Source of the DNA: Pseudomonas serboccidentalis | GTDB lineage: Bacteria; Pseudomonadota; Gammaproteobacteria; Pseudomonadales; Pseudomonadaceae | Reading direction: 5' to 3' | Length of the DNA stretch: 64,000 nt | NCBI RefSeq assembly: GCF_028830055.1 | Contig: NZ_CP101655.1 | Span: 5,349,876 to 5,413,875 of the forward strand | Shown: positions 28,997 to 37,560 of the stretch, in pieces | Position numbering within the stretch: the first letter of the stretch is position 1 | How the letters are laid out: every line of letters begins with the position of its first letter | Made by a program: the position numbers and the translations under genes | The notes under the pieces: generated by a model | What the model was told of the DNA's origin: nothing | The model's database searches: none | The model's input: the letters and a program-made list of their open reading frames with translations, nothing else

Positions 28997-30298
28997 TTAC
29001 AACACCGAAAAGTTGTAACTCACAATCAACCGGGTCTCATCCACATCCCGCGCAAACTTTTCATAGTTGGTGCGGTAAGTCGCATTGCGCAGACGCAGGC
29101 TCACATCCTTGAATGTGCCCGTCTGGATCACGTACTTCAGCTCGCTGTCGCGTTCCCACTCTTTGCCTTCCTGATCGCTGCCCGGGACCTTGATGTGGTC
29201 ACCGTTCACATAACGGGTCAGGAAGCTCAGGCCGTTGATGCCGATGGCCTTGAAGTCATAGTCGTAACGCAGCTGCCAGGAACGCTCCTGCGCCGCCGCG
29301 AAGTCGTTGACCTGCACGTAGTTGACCAGATACGGATTGCTGCCATCGAGGTACGGCATCGAGTTGTCGCCGTTCATACGCTGCCAGCCGGCGCTGAAAG
29401 TGTGGCCGCTGATGCCGTACGAGAGCATGCCGCTCAACGCGCGGTTGTCGATGGAACCGGCACGCTGCGCGCCGCTGTCGGCACTCTTGATCACGCGCAG
29501 ATCAGCCTTCAACACGCCGTCGCCCAACGGCTGATTGCCCAGCAAACCGATGAAGTGCTGGCGGTAGATGTCTTCCAGTTCCGCGTAGTGATACTGCGCG
29601 GTCAGGCGATCGTTGATCTTGTAGTCGAAGCCGTACATGTCGAAATGATCGGCGGTGGTGTTACAGGCGTAGCGCTTGTTCTTGCAGTGCACGCGGATGT
29701 CTTGCGAATCGGTGGAATCGCGCGCGGTGTACTTGTCCAGACGCGCGGCCATGAAGGTCAGATCCTTGACCTCTTTGGAGGTCAGCATGGCACCGTTGAA
29801 CATGGTCGGCAGCAGACGACCGTCGTTGTACTTGAGCAGCGGCAGATCCGGCAGCAGCGCACCGTACTTCAACACCGTGTCCGAGACCTTGACCTTGGCG
29901 GTCAGGCCCATTTTCGCGTACTGGCCCTTCGAGCCCCGCGGGTTCTCGCCACTGGACGGCAGCAAGCCGCTGTTGCTGCGATCAGGGCTGGAATCGAGCT
30001 GAAAACCGAGCATGCCCAGCGCATCGATACCGAAGCCGACCGTGCCCTCGGTGTAGCCCGATTGCAGATTGAGAATGAAGCCCTGCGCCGACTCTTCACG
30101 CTTGGAAGCGCCCTGGTCGTTGGAGGTGTGCCCATCACGGAAATCGCGGTTGAAATACACCGTGCGCGATTCGATTTTCGCCGTGGTGTCTTCGAGAAAA
30201 CCGCTGGCTTGAACCTGTGCGGCAAAACCGGCGCACAGCACAACGGCTCCGAAGCCAAACGACTGGCGTGGGGTGATGAGGGGAAATGGGGGACGCAT
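28997..30298 (-). CDS. OprD-family outer-membrane porin
   Basis: A 433-residue specific porin. Signal peptide ends near AAQVQASGF, followed by LEDTTAKIESRTVYFNRDFRDG, the standard OprD-family N-terminus, and many amphipathic beta strands with a terminal SYNFSVL. Members take up basic amino acids, aromatic acids or dipeptides depending on subgroup; which one is not readable here. ATG 30298 has TTGGAG 6 bases upstream, whereas the in-frame start at 30310 would contain it. Confidence 0.87.
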   Translation of the reverse strand: MRPPFPLITPRQSFGFGAVVLCAGFAAQVQASGFLEDTTAKIESRTVYFNRDFRDGHTSNDQGASKREESAQGFILNLQSGYTEGTVGFGIDALGMLGFQLDSSPDRSNSGLLPSSGENPRGSKGQYAKMGLTAKVKVSDTVLKYGALLPDLPLLKYNDGRLLPTMFNGAMLTSKEVKDLTFMAARLDKYTARDSTDSQDIRVHCKNKRYACNTTADHFDMYGFDYKINDRLTAQYHYAELEDIYRQHFIGLLGNQPLGDGVLKADLRVIKSADSGAQRAGSIDNRALSGMLSYGISGHTFSAGWQRMNGDNSMPYLDGSNPYLVNYVQVNDFAAAQERSWQLRYDYDFKAIGINGLSFLTRYVNGDHIKVPGSDQEGKEWERDSELKYVIQTGTFKDVSLRLRNATYRTNYEKFARDVDETRLIVSYNFSVL

Positions 30299-30672
30299 GA
30301 AAAACTCCAACAGTACAGCGTTTGCGCCGGGGCGCAGTTAGCCAGAAAAATAGCTCCCGTCCCGGGTCAAAAAGAGCCGGGAAGAAGTGGACACGCAGGG
30401 GTGAGTTGCAATGATGGCAGATGGCTTTTACGGGCTGAAGACGACTTTAGTCTGAAACTGACCGGCTATTCTTCTGCGCGGGACTGGCCCAATCCGCGTG
30501 ACCGGCACTCGTCCACGACGACGAAGTGCCCGGTTTCATTAGGCAAAACCACCGACCTAGGGGTTTGCCCTATACGCCGTTGACCCCGTCCCTACGGCAT
30601 TTGCGCCTTGAACGAGGCGGTTTAATCCTCCATCATCCGTCACCTGCTTATTCAACGGACGGAATTCAAGGC
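30299..30672. promoter_or_regulatory. Divergent intergenic region, porin and vgrG
   Basis: The 374-base gap should carry both promoters. I see no gene. A hairpin with one mismatch, GGCAAAACC (30542-30550) with GGGTTTGCC (30561-30569), lies about 100 bases before vgrG. No convincing sigma-54 or sigma-70 boxes could be assigned. Confidence 0.4.
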
Positions 30673-32877
30673 ATGCTGGACGCCAACGCTACCCACATTA
30701 CCCTTACGCTCGAAGGCAGCTCCGCCGACCTGCAAGTGCTCAGTTTCACCGGTCGCGAAGCCCTCAACGAGCCTTTCCGTTTCGACCTCGAACTGGTCAG
30801 CGCCCGCCCCGACCTCAAACTCGAAGAGCTGCTGCACAAGCCCGGCGTACTGACCTTCGGCGCCACCGGCGAAGGCAAGATCCACGGCCTGGTGTACCGC
30901 ATCGAGCAAGGCGATTCCGGCAAGACCCTGACCCGTTACAGCATCAGTCTGGTGCCGCAACTGGCCTATCTGCGGCACAACCATGACCAGCAGATTTTCC
31001 AGAACCTCACCGTGCCGAAGATCATCGCCCAGGTGCTGGAAGATCGCGGCATTCTGGCTGACGCCTACAGCTTCCAGCTTGGCGCCGAGTACCCGCAGCG
31101 CGATTACTGCGTGCAGTACGACGAATCCGACCTGCACTTCATCCAGCGCCTGTGCGAAGAGGAAGGCATCCACTTCCACTTCCAGCACAGCAGCAGCGGC
31201 CACAAACTGGTGTTCGGCGACGATCAGACGGTGTTCCGCAAACTCAAGGCCGTGAGCTACCAGCAAGACTCCGGCATGAGCGCCGACAAACCGGTGATCA
31301 AGCGTTTCAACCTGCGCCTGGAAACCCGCACCACCCGCGTCAGCCGCCGTGATTACGATTTCGAAAAACCAAAGATCCTGCCCGAGGGCGCGGCCAAATC
31401 CGAGTTCGCCCCGGACCTTGAGGACTACGATTACCCCGGCCGCTTCACCACCCGCGAGCGTGGCAAATTCCTCTCGACCCGCGCCCTTGAACGCCATCGC
31501 AGCGACTACAAACTCGCCGAAGGCAAAGGTGACGAACCGACCCTGACCAGCGGCCACTTCCTGACCCTGGCCGAACACCCGCGCGCCGAATGGAACGACT
31601 TGTGGCTGCTGCTGGAAGTCTTCCACGAAGGCAAACAACCGCAGGTGCTCGGTGAAAACGTCACCAGCGACGTCACCGACAACAAAAGCGATTTCCACCA
31701 GGGCTATCGCAACAGCTTCCTCGCCACCCCGTGGGACGCGCACTACCGCCCTGCCCTCGAACACCCGAAACCGAAAGTCCTCGGCAGCCAGACCGCTGTC
31801 GTCACTGGCCCGGCGGGTGAAGAAATCCACTGCGACCAATACGGCCGCATCAAAGTCCAGTTCCACTGGGACCGCGACGGCCAAAGCGACGACAAAACCA
31901 CCTGCTGGCTGCGCGTCGCCAGCGGCTGGGCCGGCGCCGCCTACGGCGGCATCGCCATCCCGCGCATCGGCATGGAAGTGCTCGTCACCTTCCTCGAAGG
32001 CGACCCCGACCAGCCACTCGTCACCGGCTGCCTGTACCACAAGGAAAACGTCGTCCCCTACGACCTGCCGGCCAACAAGACCCGCAGCACCTTCAAGACC
32101 CTGAGCTCACCGGGCGGAAAGGGCTACAACGAGTTCCGCATCGAAGACAAAAAGGGCGTGGAGCAGATCTATATCCACGCGCAGCGGGATTGGGACGAGA
32201 ACATCGAGCACGACCAGAAGATCCGCGTGGGGAATGAGCGGCATGACACCGTCGAAGCCAATACGCTGAGCGAGTTCAAGGTTGAAGAGCATCGGATTAC
32301 GCATCTGGATCGAATCAGCGAGATGCGGGCGGATGATCACCTGACGGTGGGTGTGACGCAGCATGTGAAAGTGGGTACGGCGCAGTTTGTTGAGGCTGGC
32401 ACCGAGATTCACTATCACGCGGGTGACAAAGTGGTGGTTGAGGGTGGTATGGAGCTGACCGCCAAGGCTGGCGGGAGTTTTGTGAAGGTGGATGCGGGTG
32501 GGGTGACCATCAGTGGGGCTGAGGTGAAGGTGAATACGGGTGGTGCGCCTGGGGTGGGGACGGGAATCGGGATTTTGGTACCCCTCATTCCCGTTGCCGC
32601 CGCCATAGGCACTGTTGGACAGCTACTGGAACGCAAATTCGTCCCCGAGAACACACCGCATGATTTGGACTTCCTTGTGACCAGCCAAGATACCGGGCTG
32701 CCGCTCAAGAACTTCCCTTATATGATCAAGACGTCCTCTGGCAAACAAATTGTCGGACGCACCGACGCAGATGGAAGAACTGCAAAGATTTCAAGTACGG
32801 AAGCGGAAACGGCCGTCATTGAAGTTTATGACGATATTCCGCCTATCAACCCGGGATGGGACGATTCAGATGTCTAA
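30673..32877 (+). CDS. vgrG: Type VI secretion tip protein VgrG with C-terminal extension
   Basis: A 734-residue T6SS spike. Gp27-like base about residues 8-380 (HITLTLEGSSADLQVLSFTG, DYCVQYDESDLHFIQRLCEEEG), gp5-like OB domain about 390-460 (YGRIKVQFHWDRDG, CWLRVASGWAG), then a beta-helix with repeated VKVGT/KAGGS/KVDAGG. From about residue 636 an extra 100 residues begin with a hydrophobic Pro/Ala patch and continue as a transthyretin-like beta domain (TSQDTGLPLKNFPY, GRTDADGRTAKI). Such extensions load cargo, and the next gene, overlapping by 8 bases, is a probable effector. ATG 30673 is chosen at the first VgrG-like residue. No sheath or baseplate genes are nearby, so this is an orphan vgrG island. 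Confidence 0.92.
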   Translation: MLDANATHITLTLEGSSADLQVLSFTGREALNEPFRFDLELVSARPDLKLEELLHKPGVLTFGATGEGKIHGLVYRIEQGDSGKTLTRYSISLVPQLAYLRHNHDQQIFQNLTVPKIIAQVLEDRGILADAYSFQLGAEYPQRDYCVQYDESDLHFIQRLCEEEGIHFHFQHSSSGHKLVFGDDQTVFRKLKAVSYQQDSGMSADKPVIKRFNLRLETRTTRVSRRDYDFEKPKILPEGAAKSEFAPDLEDYDYPGRFTTRERGKFLSTRALERHRSDYKLAEGKGDEPTLTSGHFLTLAEHPRAEWNDLWLLLEVFHEGKQPQVLGENVTSDVTDNKSDFHQGYRNSFLATPWDAHYRPALEHPKPKVLGSQTAVVTGPAGEEIHCDQYGRIKVQFHWDRDGQSDDKTTCWLRVASGWAGAAYGGIAIPRIGMEVLVTFLEGDPDQPLVTGCLYHKENVVPYDLPANKTRSTFKTLSSPGGKGYNEFRIEDKKGVEQIYIHAQRDWDENIEHDQKIRVGNERHDTVEANTLSEFKVEEHRITHLDRISEMRADDHLTVGVTQHVKVGTAQFVEAGTEIHYHAGDKVVVEGGMELTAKAGGSFVKVDAGGVTISGAEVKVNTGGAPGVGTGIGILVPLIPVAAAIGTVGQLLERKFVPENTPHDLDFLVTSQDTGLPLKNFPYMIKTSSGKQIVGRTDADGRTAKISSTEAETAVIEVYDDIPPINPGWDDSDV

Positions 32878-33433
32878 AAGCAAACCACTGGCGACGGCTA
32901 AAAAACCACTCACACCAAAGGCAGACACCGCTCCTGCAAAAATCGCCGTGGACGATAATCAGCGTCTGAAAGAAATCAGAAAGCTGGTAGTAGCCCACAA
33001 TCAATCCAAGATCGACACCAACACCATTATTTGCCAGATTTACATGGAGTCGCATTTTGATGCCAAGGCCGGTCTTAACAAGCATTCGGCGCGAGGCCTT
33101 ATGCAGATGCAAGAGCCGGCTGTAAAACAGGTTTATAAGTACCGAAAGAAAAAAGAACTCGGCCGCTCACCAAGCGACAAGCAGACAGACGAGGCCTTTG
33201 CTGCAGGCGCAGCCTTCTACGCCTCGCCATCCATATGGGACGAAGTTGAAAATATCAAGATAGGAACCGAGTACATGCAGTACTGGTTGGAAACTACTAG
33301 CTCAATCGAAGAGGCGTACAAAAAGTATCGAGGAAAAACCAACGGGGTTTACTACAAAAAAATAAGCGCGTGCGCAAAAAAACTGGCGGCGAATCCAGAT
33401 TCAATGCAAATCTTGCGGGATACATTGAAATGA
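32870..33433 (+). CDS. Probable T6SS effector with SLT lytic-transglycosylase domain
   Basis: A 187-residue basic protein. After a Lys/Pro-rich 30-residue lead it has the SLT core: ICQIYMESHFD with Glu60 as candidate catalytic acid, AKAGLNKHSARGLMQM (76-80 is the GLMQM motif), AFAAGAAFYASP and an EYMQYWLETT helix. It lacks a signal peptide, as expected of a T6SS cargo. ATG 32870 overlaps the vgrG stop and the gene is followed with a 4-base overlap by a signal-peptide protein. Base composition is clearly lower in GC than the upstream vgrG body. Inference: cleaves peptidoglycan in the target periplasm. Confidence 0.75.
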   Translation: MSKSKPLATAKKPLTPKADTAPAKIAVDDNQRLKEIRKLVVAHNQSKIDTNTIICQIYMESHFDAKAGLNKHSARGLMQMQEPAVKQVYKYRKKKELGRSPSDKQTDEAFAAGAAFYASPSIWDEVENIKIGTEYMQYWLETTSSIEEAYKKYRGKTNGVYYKKISACAKKLAANPDSMQILRDTLK

Positions 33434-33963
33434 GTAAATTCTGGGTCGTTTTGATTGCCGCTCTTTTATGCCCACCCGTTCTGGCAGATTCGATGAAAAC
33501 GTTAGTGGATTGTCCGCTTTCAGATGGAACAAGCGCGACCTTGCTTGCCAGCTCAAATGAAGATGGCCAGCAGCTATTCGTAAAAATGGGGGAGCACATC
33601 GAAACGGCGTTTACCGACATGCCGGATACCGACTTCGTCGGTGAGGTCGCCTTGGCAAAATGCGCAGGGGCTAGCCTGATTTATGCTCTTAACTACGGTT
33701 CTCCCTACTTGAAGGGAGCCGTTATACGCAAGAACCCAACAACTGCGGTACTGGAGCGTATCGATTTCGCCGAAAAAGCCCTGCCAAGCCTGTTGTATCT
33801 GAATTCGCAACAAATGCGCCTGGTGATACCAAATGAAGGGTATGAAGATCCTTCGAAGTTCCTCGTCTACGAATACCTTGCAAAGAAAGGGCAACCTGAG
33901 GAGCCCAAGGGCGTCAATGCGGTTCCCGGTCGAAAAGGATTCGAGGTGATCAACCTGAAGTAA
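33430..33963 (+). CDS. Probable periplasmic immunity protein for the SLT effector
   Basis: A 177-residue protein with a clear signal peptide (KFWVVLIAALLCPPVLADS, cleavage after ALAD-type site near residue 20) and two Cys in the mature part (VDCPL and AKCAG) that may form a disulfide. No family recognised. The start ATG overlaps the effector stop (ATGA), and the low GC content matches the effector. Export to the periplasm is what protection against a self- or kin-delivered peptidoglycan enzyme would need. The immunity role is inferred from position and localisation only. Confidence 0.6.
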   Translation: MSKFWVVLIAALLCPPVLADSMKTLVDCPLSDGTSATLLASSNEDGQQLFVKMGEHIETAFTDMPDTDFVGEVALAKCAGASLIYALNYGSPYLKGAVIRKNPTTAVLERIDFAEKALPSLLYLNSQQMRLVIPNEGYEDPSKFLVYEYLAKKGQPEEPKGVNAVPGRKGFEVINLK

Positions 33964-34091
33964 CGGATAGCCAAAGGCATCCATCCGTGCATGTATGGGC
34001 CCTGTATCTCGAGAAATCATCCCTCTGCCTGACAGCCGGCGTTCAGCCAGGTTAACCATCGCTTAACGCCGCAGTCCAAGACTGTACTGAA

Positions 34092-34155
34092 CCGCACGCC
34101 TTCAGCCCTTTTGGCTGACGCCCAGTGCGGCAGGTTCGGCCGAGTCTCGCCGAAC
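34092..34155 (+). promoter_or_regulatory. Structured upstream region of the DUF2790-type gene
   Basis: Nested stem: CCGCAC (34092-34097 area) with GTGCGG (34125-34130 area), inner TCAGCC/GGCTGA, followed by a second stem GTTCGGC (34134-34140) with GCCGAAC (34149-34155). It ends 28 bases before the downstream start. No T-run follows, so it is not an evident terminator; it could be an operator or a 5' leader structure. Confidence 0.4.
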
Positions 34156-34183
34156 GCTAGAACCGCCACACGGGAGTCCCCTC

Positions 34184-34453
34184 ATGAACATTCGCCCTTT
34201 TCTGCTGACCACCGCCCTCGCCTGCACCGCGTTCACCGGATTGGCTCAAGCCAACGACACCACCGCTACATCCAAAGCCGTGCCTTATCAGTACGGCATG
34301 CCGCTGCATGTGGCGAAGGTGGTTTCGTTGACCGAGCCGCCCACCCTGGATTGCAAGGTGATCACTGCCGACATGAAGTACATCGACAACAACGGTAAAC
34401 CCGCGGAAATCAGTTATCGGAAATTGTCTGACACCTGCAGCGAGCAGAACTGA
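34184..34453 (+). CDS. Small secreted DUF2790-like protein
   Basis: An 89-residue protein with signal peptide (FLLTTALACTAFTGLAQAND) and a short mature domain, YQYGMPLHVAKVVSLTEPP, then CKVITADMKYIDNNGKPAEISYRKLSDTC. This fits the Pseudomonas DUF2790 family as I recall it; two Cys may pair. Ribosome site GGGAG 8 bases upstream. Function unknown. Confidence 0.75.
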   Translation: MNIRPFLLTTALACTAFTGLAQANDTTATSKAVPYQYGMPLHVAKVVSLTEPPTLDCKVITADMKYIDNNGKPAEISYRKLSDTCSEQN

Positions 34454-34543
34454 CAGAAGGCTCTGATTTGCGGCTTTGCGGTAGGCGCAGGAGGGTTCGC
34501 GGGTTATGCTCGGGGCCCGTTCTCACTGCCGCAAGGACTCGCC

Positions 34544-34942
34544 ATGCAGTTGTCGTTTCGCACGTTGTCGATCATCACTTCTTCGTTGTGTTTTGTGTTG
34601 GCGCTGGCCTGGGGCTTTTTCCCGGACGTGTTGCTGGCGATCTGGAGCATTGAGTATTCGAGCGCTGCCGGGTTTGTTGCGCGGCGCAGTGCGGTGCTGT
34701 TTGCGGCGTTAGGGGTGATGTTCTGTCTGGTGCGCAATGCGCCGCCGTCGCTGGGTCGCAATGCCCTGAGCATCGGGTTTATCGTCGGTTGTTTTGGTTT
34801 GGCGGTGCTGGGTTTCGGCGAATGGCTCAACGGCCATGCCGGCCCCGGGATTCTGCTCGCGGTGCTGGTGGAGTTCGCGCTGGGCCTTGGCTTTGTGCAG
34901 GCCCGGCGCGTGACGGTCGAACTGGGTGAAACGGTGAGTTAA
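34544..34942 (+). CDS. Small four-helix membrane protein
   Basis: A 132-residue protein with about four hydrophobic helices (ITSSLCFVLALAWGFFPDVL, AVLFAALGVMFCLV, IGFIVGCFGLAVLGFG, GILLAVLVEFALGLGFV). No family recognised. Ribosome site AAGGA 7 bases upstream. It is convergent with the next gene, the two stops overlapping by 4 bases. Confidence 0.65.
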   Translation: MQLSFRTLSIITSSLCFVLALAWGFFPDVLLAIWSIEYSSAAGFVARRSAVLFAALGVMFCLVRNAPPSLGRNALSIGFIVGCFGLAVLGFGEWLNGHAGPGILLAVLVEFALGLGFVQARRVTVELGETVS

Positions 34943-35208
34943 AGTGCTCTGGAGCGAGGACTGTAATGCTGTGGCGTGGTTTGTTGCGCCAGATCCGAGC
35001 GCAGGCCGGCAATCAGTTCATTGATTTCGCGACAGCCATTGAGATGGCTGGCATCGATACCGCTGACGTGCAGATCAACCTGATCAGTCTGGTGGTCGCC
35101 GAATACCTTGACGGTCATCGACAGATCTGGCGACAGCGTGCACTGGCAGCGTTTAGGCAGAAAACTGCTTTCAATGATATTGCGTAGTTCCAAGGCAGAC
35201 AGAAACAT
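34939..35208 (-). CDS. Small DUF1652-like protein
   Basis: An 89-residue protein starting MFLSALELRNIIESSFLP with CQCTLSPDLSMTVKVFG, which matches the Pseudomonas DUF1652 family from memory. ATG 35208 has a strong AAGGAGAGG ribosome site; open frame further upstream is not protein-like. Cytosolic, function unknown. Confidence 0.7.
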   Translation of the reverse strand: MFLSALELRNIIESSFLPKRCQCTLSPDLSMTVKVFGDHQTDQVDLHVSGIDASHLNGCREINELIAGLRSDLAQQTTPQHYSPRSRAL

Positions 35209-35578
35209 GGTGAACCTCTCCTTATTGATGAAACTGCCAATCAACTCTTCACGTTGACCGCTTTTGCTGCCCCTGCACGGGTGTGTCCCCGCTGACTCCC
35301 TGGTGCGGCAAACGGTTGTACTGCGAAATGCCCATTGGAGTGTAGGCGCCCGAACGCGGTGCGCTGCACCAAACAGACGCATAAAGCGTGCCTTTCATCG
35401 GGTCATTTCGACCCACGTCAAATCAAGCACTTGGCGCGGTGGCCAGTAGTTGGCCAGTTGCAAAATGCAAGATGGACCCGCTTGGGCACTGCAATTTGCA
35501 AGTCGACGCCGGTTTGCATTCATCGCTGATGACAGTGAGAATGCCCGTTATCCACCCTACACCCGCCAGGAGGCTTCC
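35209..35578. promoter_or_regulatory. Region upstream of ecotin with repeated TGCAA palindromes
   Basis: No gene seen in these 370 bases. Near the right end are TTGCA-AAA-TGCAA (35458-35470, perfect), TGCAATTTGCA (35490-35500) and a half-site TTTGCAT (35513-35519). Just before them is a direct repeat TGGCCAGTAGT/TGGCCAGTTG (about 35440-35460). They look like operator sites for the ecotin gene; the binding protein is unknown. Confidence 0.45.
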
Positions 35579-36064
35579 ATGGGTTCTTTACGCGTTCACG
35601 CGACAATCGGTCTGCTCGTTGCCGGCCTCTCCACCCTCGCCCACGCGACCAAGCTCGAAGACGTCGCGCCGTATCCCAAGGCGGATAACGGCTTTGCCCG
35701 CCAGGTCATCTACCTGCCCAAACAGGATCAGGAAGAGAATTACAAGGTTGAAGTCCTCGCCGGCAAAACCCTGGAAGTCGACTGTAATCGCCAGCGTCTG
35801 GGTGGCGCTCTGGAGGAGAAAAACCTTGAAGGCTGGGGCTACCCGTTCTACCGCCTGGAAAAAGTCATGGGCCCGATGAGCACTCTGATGGCCTGCCCGC
35901 CCGGCACCCAGAAGAAGCGCGCCTTTGTCCCGGTCGTCGGTGACGGCTTCCTGTTGCGCTACAACAGCAAGTTGCCGCTGGTGATCTACGCCCCCAATGA
36001 CGTCGAAGTGCGCTACCGCATCTGGTCGGCGTCGGACAAGGTCGGCACCGCCATCGCGGAATGA
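35579..36064 (+). CDS. eco: Ecotin, periplasmic serine protease inhibitor
   Basis: A 161-residue ecotin with signal peptide ([13 protein letters not shown]). Core strongly like E. coli ecotin: [46 protein letters not shown], and the reactive loop STLMACPPG with Met at P1 and the Cys pair that braces it; C-terminal [20 protein letters not shown]. It inhibits trypsin, chymotrypsin and elastase-type proteases, protecting against host or predator enzymes. AGGAGG ribosome site directly before ATG 35579. Confidence 0.95.
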   Translation: MGSLRVHATIGLLVAGLSTLAHATKLEDVAPYPKADNGFARQVIYLPKQDQEENYKVEVLAGKTLEVDCNRQRLGGALEEKNLEGWGYPFYRLEKVMGPMSTLMACPPGTQKKRAFVPVVGDGFLLRYNSKLPLVIYAPNDVEVRYRIWSASDKVGTAIAE

Positions 36065-36085
36065 CCTGAACAGGGAGCGCCAAAC

Positions 36086-36391
36086 GTGATTACCTGCCAT
36101 GTGCGATACGTGATCGATCCGTACCAACTGACCGAATTCGAGGCCTACGCCAAAGCCTGGCTAGGCATCGTCGAGCGGTTGGGCGGCACCCATCACGGCT
36201 ATTTCCTGCCCTCCGAGGGCGCGAGCAACATTGCTTATTGCCTGTTCAGTTTTCCTTCGCTGGCCGATTACGAAAGCTACCGGCACATCGCGCTGACCGA
36301 CCCGGAAAGCACGGCACTGGTGGAATCACTGATGCAGAAGAAATTCATCGTCAGCTACGAGCGCAGTTTCCTGCGCCCACTGCTGCCCTGA
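36086..36391 (+). CDS. NIPSNAP-family protein
   Basis: A 101-residue dimeric alpha/beta-barrel-type protein: VIDPYQLTEFEAYAKAWLGIVERLGGTHHGYFLP and LADYESYRHIALTDPE are typical NIPSNAP sequence. GTG start with GGGAG upstream, 21 bases after the ecotin stop, so possibly cotranscribed with it. Function not known. Confidence 0.8.
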   Translation: MITCHVRYVIDPYQLTEFEAYAKAWLGIVERLGGTHHGYFLPSEGASNIAYCLFSFPSLADYESYRHIALTDPESTALVESLMQKKFIVSYERSFLRPLLP

Positions 36392-36397
36392 ACGTTG

Positions 36398-37411
36398 TCA
36401 CGCCGGGACGCCGCACACTGCGGCGCGCTCGGCGACATGGCGCAGGCTGTCGAAATTGATGTTGGCACCCGAGTCGATCGCCACGAAGGTCTGCTCGCGA
36501 ACACCGGTGCGAGCCACGTACTCTTTGATCCCGGCCACCGCCAGTGCGCCGGAAGGTTCGGTGATCGAGCGGGTATCGTCGTAGATGTTCTTGATCGCCG
36601 CACAGAGGTCGTCGTTGCTGACGGTGACCACTTCGTCCACACAAAACCGGCACACTTCAAAACCGTAAGCGCCGATTTGCGCCACCGCTACGCCATCGGC
36701 GAACGTCCCGACACTGGGCAACACCACTCGCGCATCCGCTTGCAGCGCCGCCTTCAGGCAAGCCGAATGCTCCGATTCGACACCGATGATCCGCACCTCC
36801 GGCCGCAGGTATTTGACGTAAGCGGCGATACCGGCAATCAGGCCGCCACCGCCCACCGGAACGAAGATCGCATCCAGCGAACCCTGATGCTGACGCAGGA
36901 TTTCCATGGCCACCGTTCCCTGGCCGGCGATCACGTCCGGGTCATCGAAAGGCGAGACAAAGGTGCATCCGGTTTGCTCAGCCAATTGCAGCGCATGGGC
37001 CAGGGCAAACGGAAAACTCTCGCCATGCAGCAGCGCCTCGGCGCCCCGACTTCGCACCCCAAGCACCTTGAGCTCGGGTGTGGTCGAGGGCATGACGATG
37101 GTCGCGGTGATCCCCAGTTCCCGCGCCGCCAGTGCCACGCCCTGGGCATGATTGCCCGCCGAGGCGGTGATCACCCCGCGTGCTTTTTGCGCATCGCTCA
37201 ATTGAACCAGCTTGTTGTAAGCGCCACGGATCTTGAAGGAGAACGTCGGTTGCAGGTCTTCGCGCTTGAGCAGGATCCGGTTGCCCAGCGCCTCGGACAG
37301 CGCCGGCGCCGCCTGCAACGGCGTACGCACGGCAATGTCGTAGACCGGCGCGGCCAGGATCTTTTTCACGTACTGCTCAAGCAGGGCTTGCTGGTCGGGG
37401 CTGTATTTCAT
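36398..37411 (-). CDS. Threonine dehydratase lacking the ACT regulatory domain
   Basis: PLP-dependent threonine ammonia-lyase, 337 residues, converting threonine to 2-oxobutyrate, the first step to isoleucine. PLP lysine in FSFKIRGAYNK, ASAGNHAQG, and the phosphate loop VPVGGGGLIAG. The catalytic domain resembles the biosynthetic IlvA type, but the protein ends at FDSLRHVAERAA, just where the ACT-type isoleucine-sensing domain of the ~500-residue enzyme would begin, so feedback inhibition is probably absent. ATG 37411 is chosen because GGAG lies 6 bases upstream (it abuts the alternative ATG 37417). Only 20 bases separate the start from a REP pair, so its promoter must lie beyond, where a leader ORF and terminator are found. 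Confidence 0.85.
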   Translation of the reverse strand: MKYSPDQQALLEQYVKKILAAPVYDIAVRTPLQAAPALSEALGNRILLKREDLQPTFSFKIRGAYNKLVQLSDAQKARGVITASAGNHAQGVALAARELGITATIVMPSTTPELKVLGVRSRGAEALLHGESFPFALAHALQLAEQTGCTFVSPFDDPDVIAGQGTVAMEILRQHQGSLDAIFVPVGGGGLIAGIAAYVKYLRPEVRIIGVESEHSACLKAALQADARVVLPSVGTFADGVAVAQIGAYGFEVCRFCVDEVVTVSNDDLCAAIKNIYDDTRSITEPSGALAVAGIKEYVARTGVREQTFVAIDSGANINFDSLRHVAERAAVCGVPA

Positions 37412-37431
37412 CGTCATCTCCGGTCGATCTG

Positions 37432-37525
37432 TGTAGGAGCTGCCGAAGGCTGCGATCTTTTGACTTTGTTTTGCTCAAATCAAAAAGCAAGATCAAAAGA
37501 TCGCAGCCTTCGGCAGCTCCTACAG
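37432..37525. repeat. Paired REP-type palindrome, family A
   Basis: Inverted family A pair placed between the threonine dehydratase start and its presumed leader. Confidence 0.85.
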
Positions 37526-37560
37526 CGGGCCATCGTTGTTAAAACCCCGGAGACAGAAAG

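Noticed and set aside
28949..30583. 544-codon frame opposite the OprD-type porin
   Set aside because: The minus strand has a signal peptide and porin pattern; the plus frame runs through a REP element.
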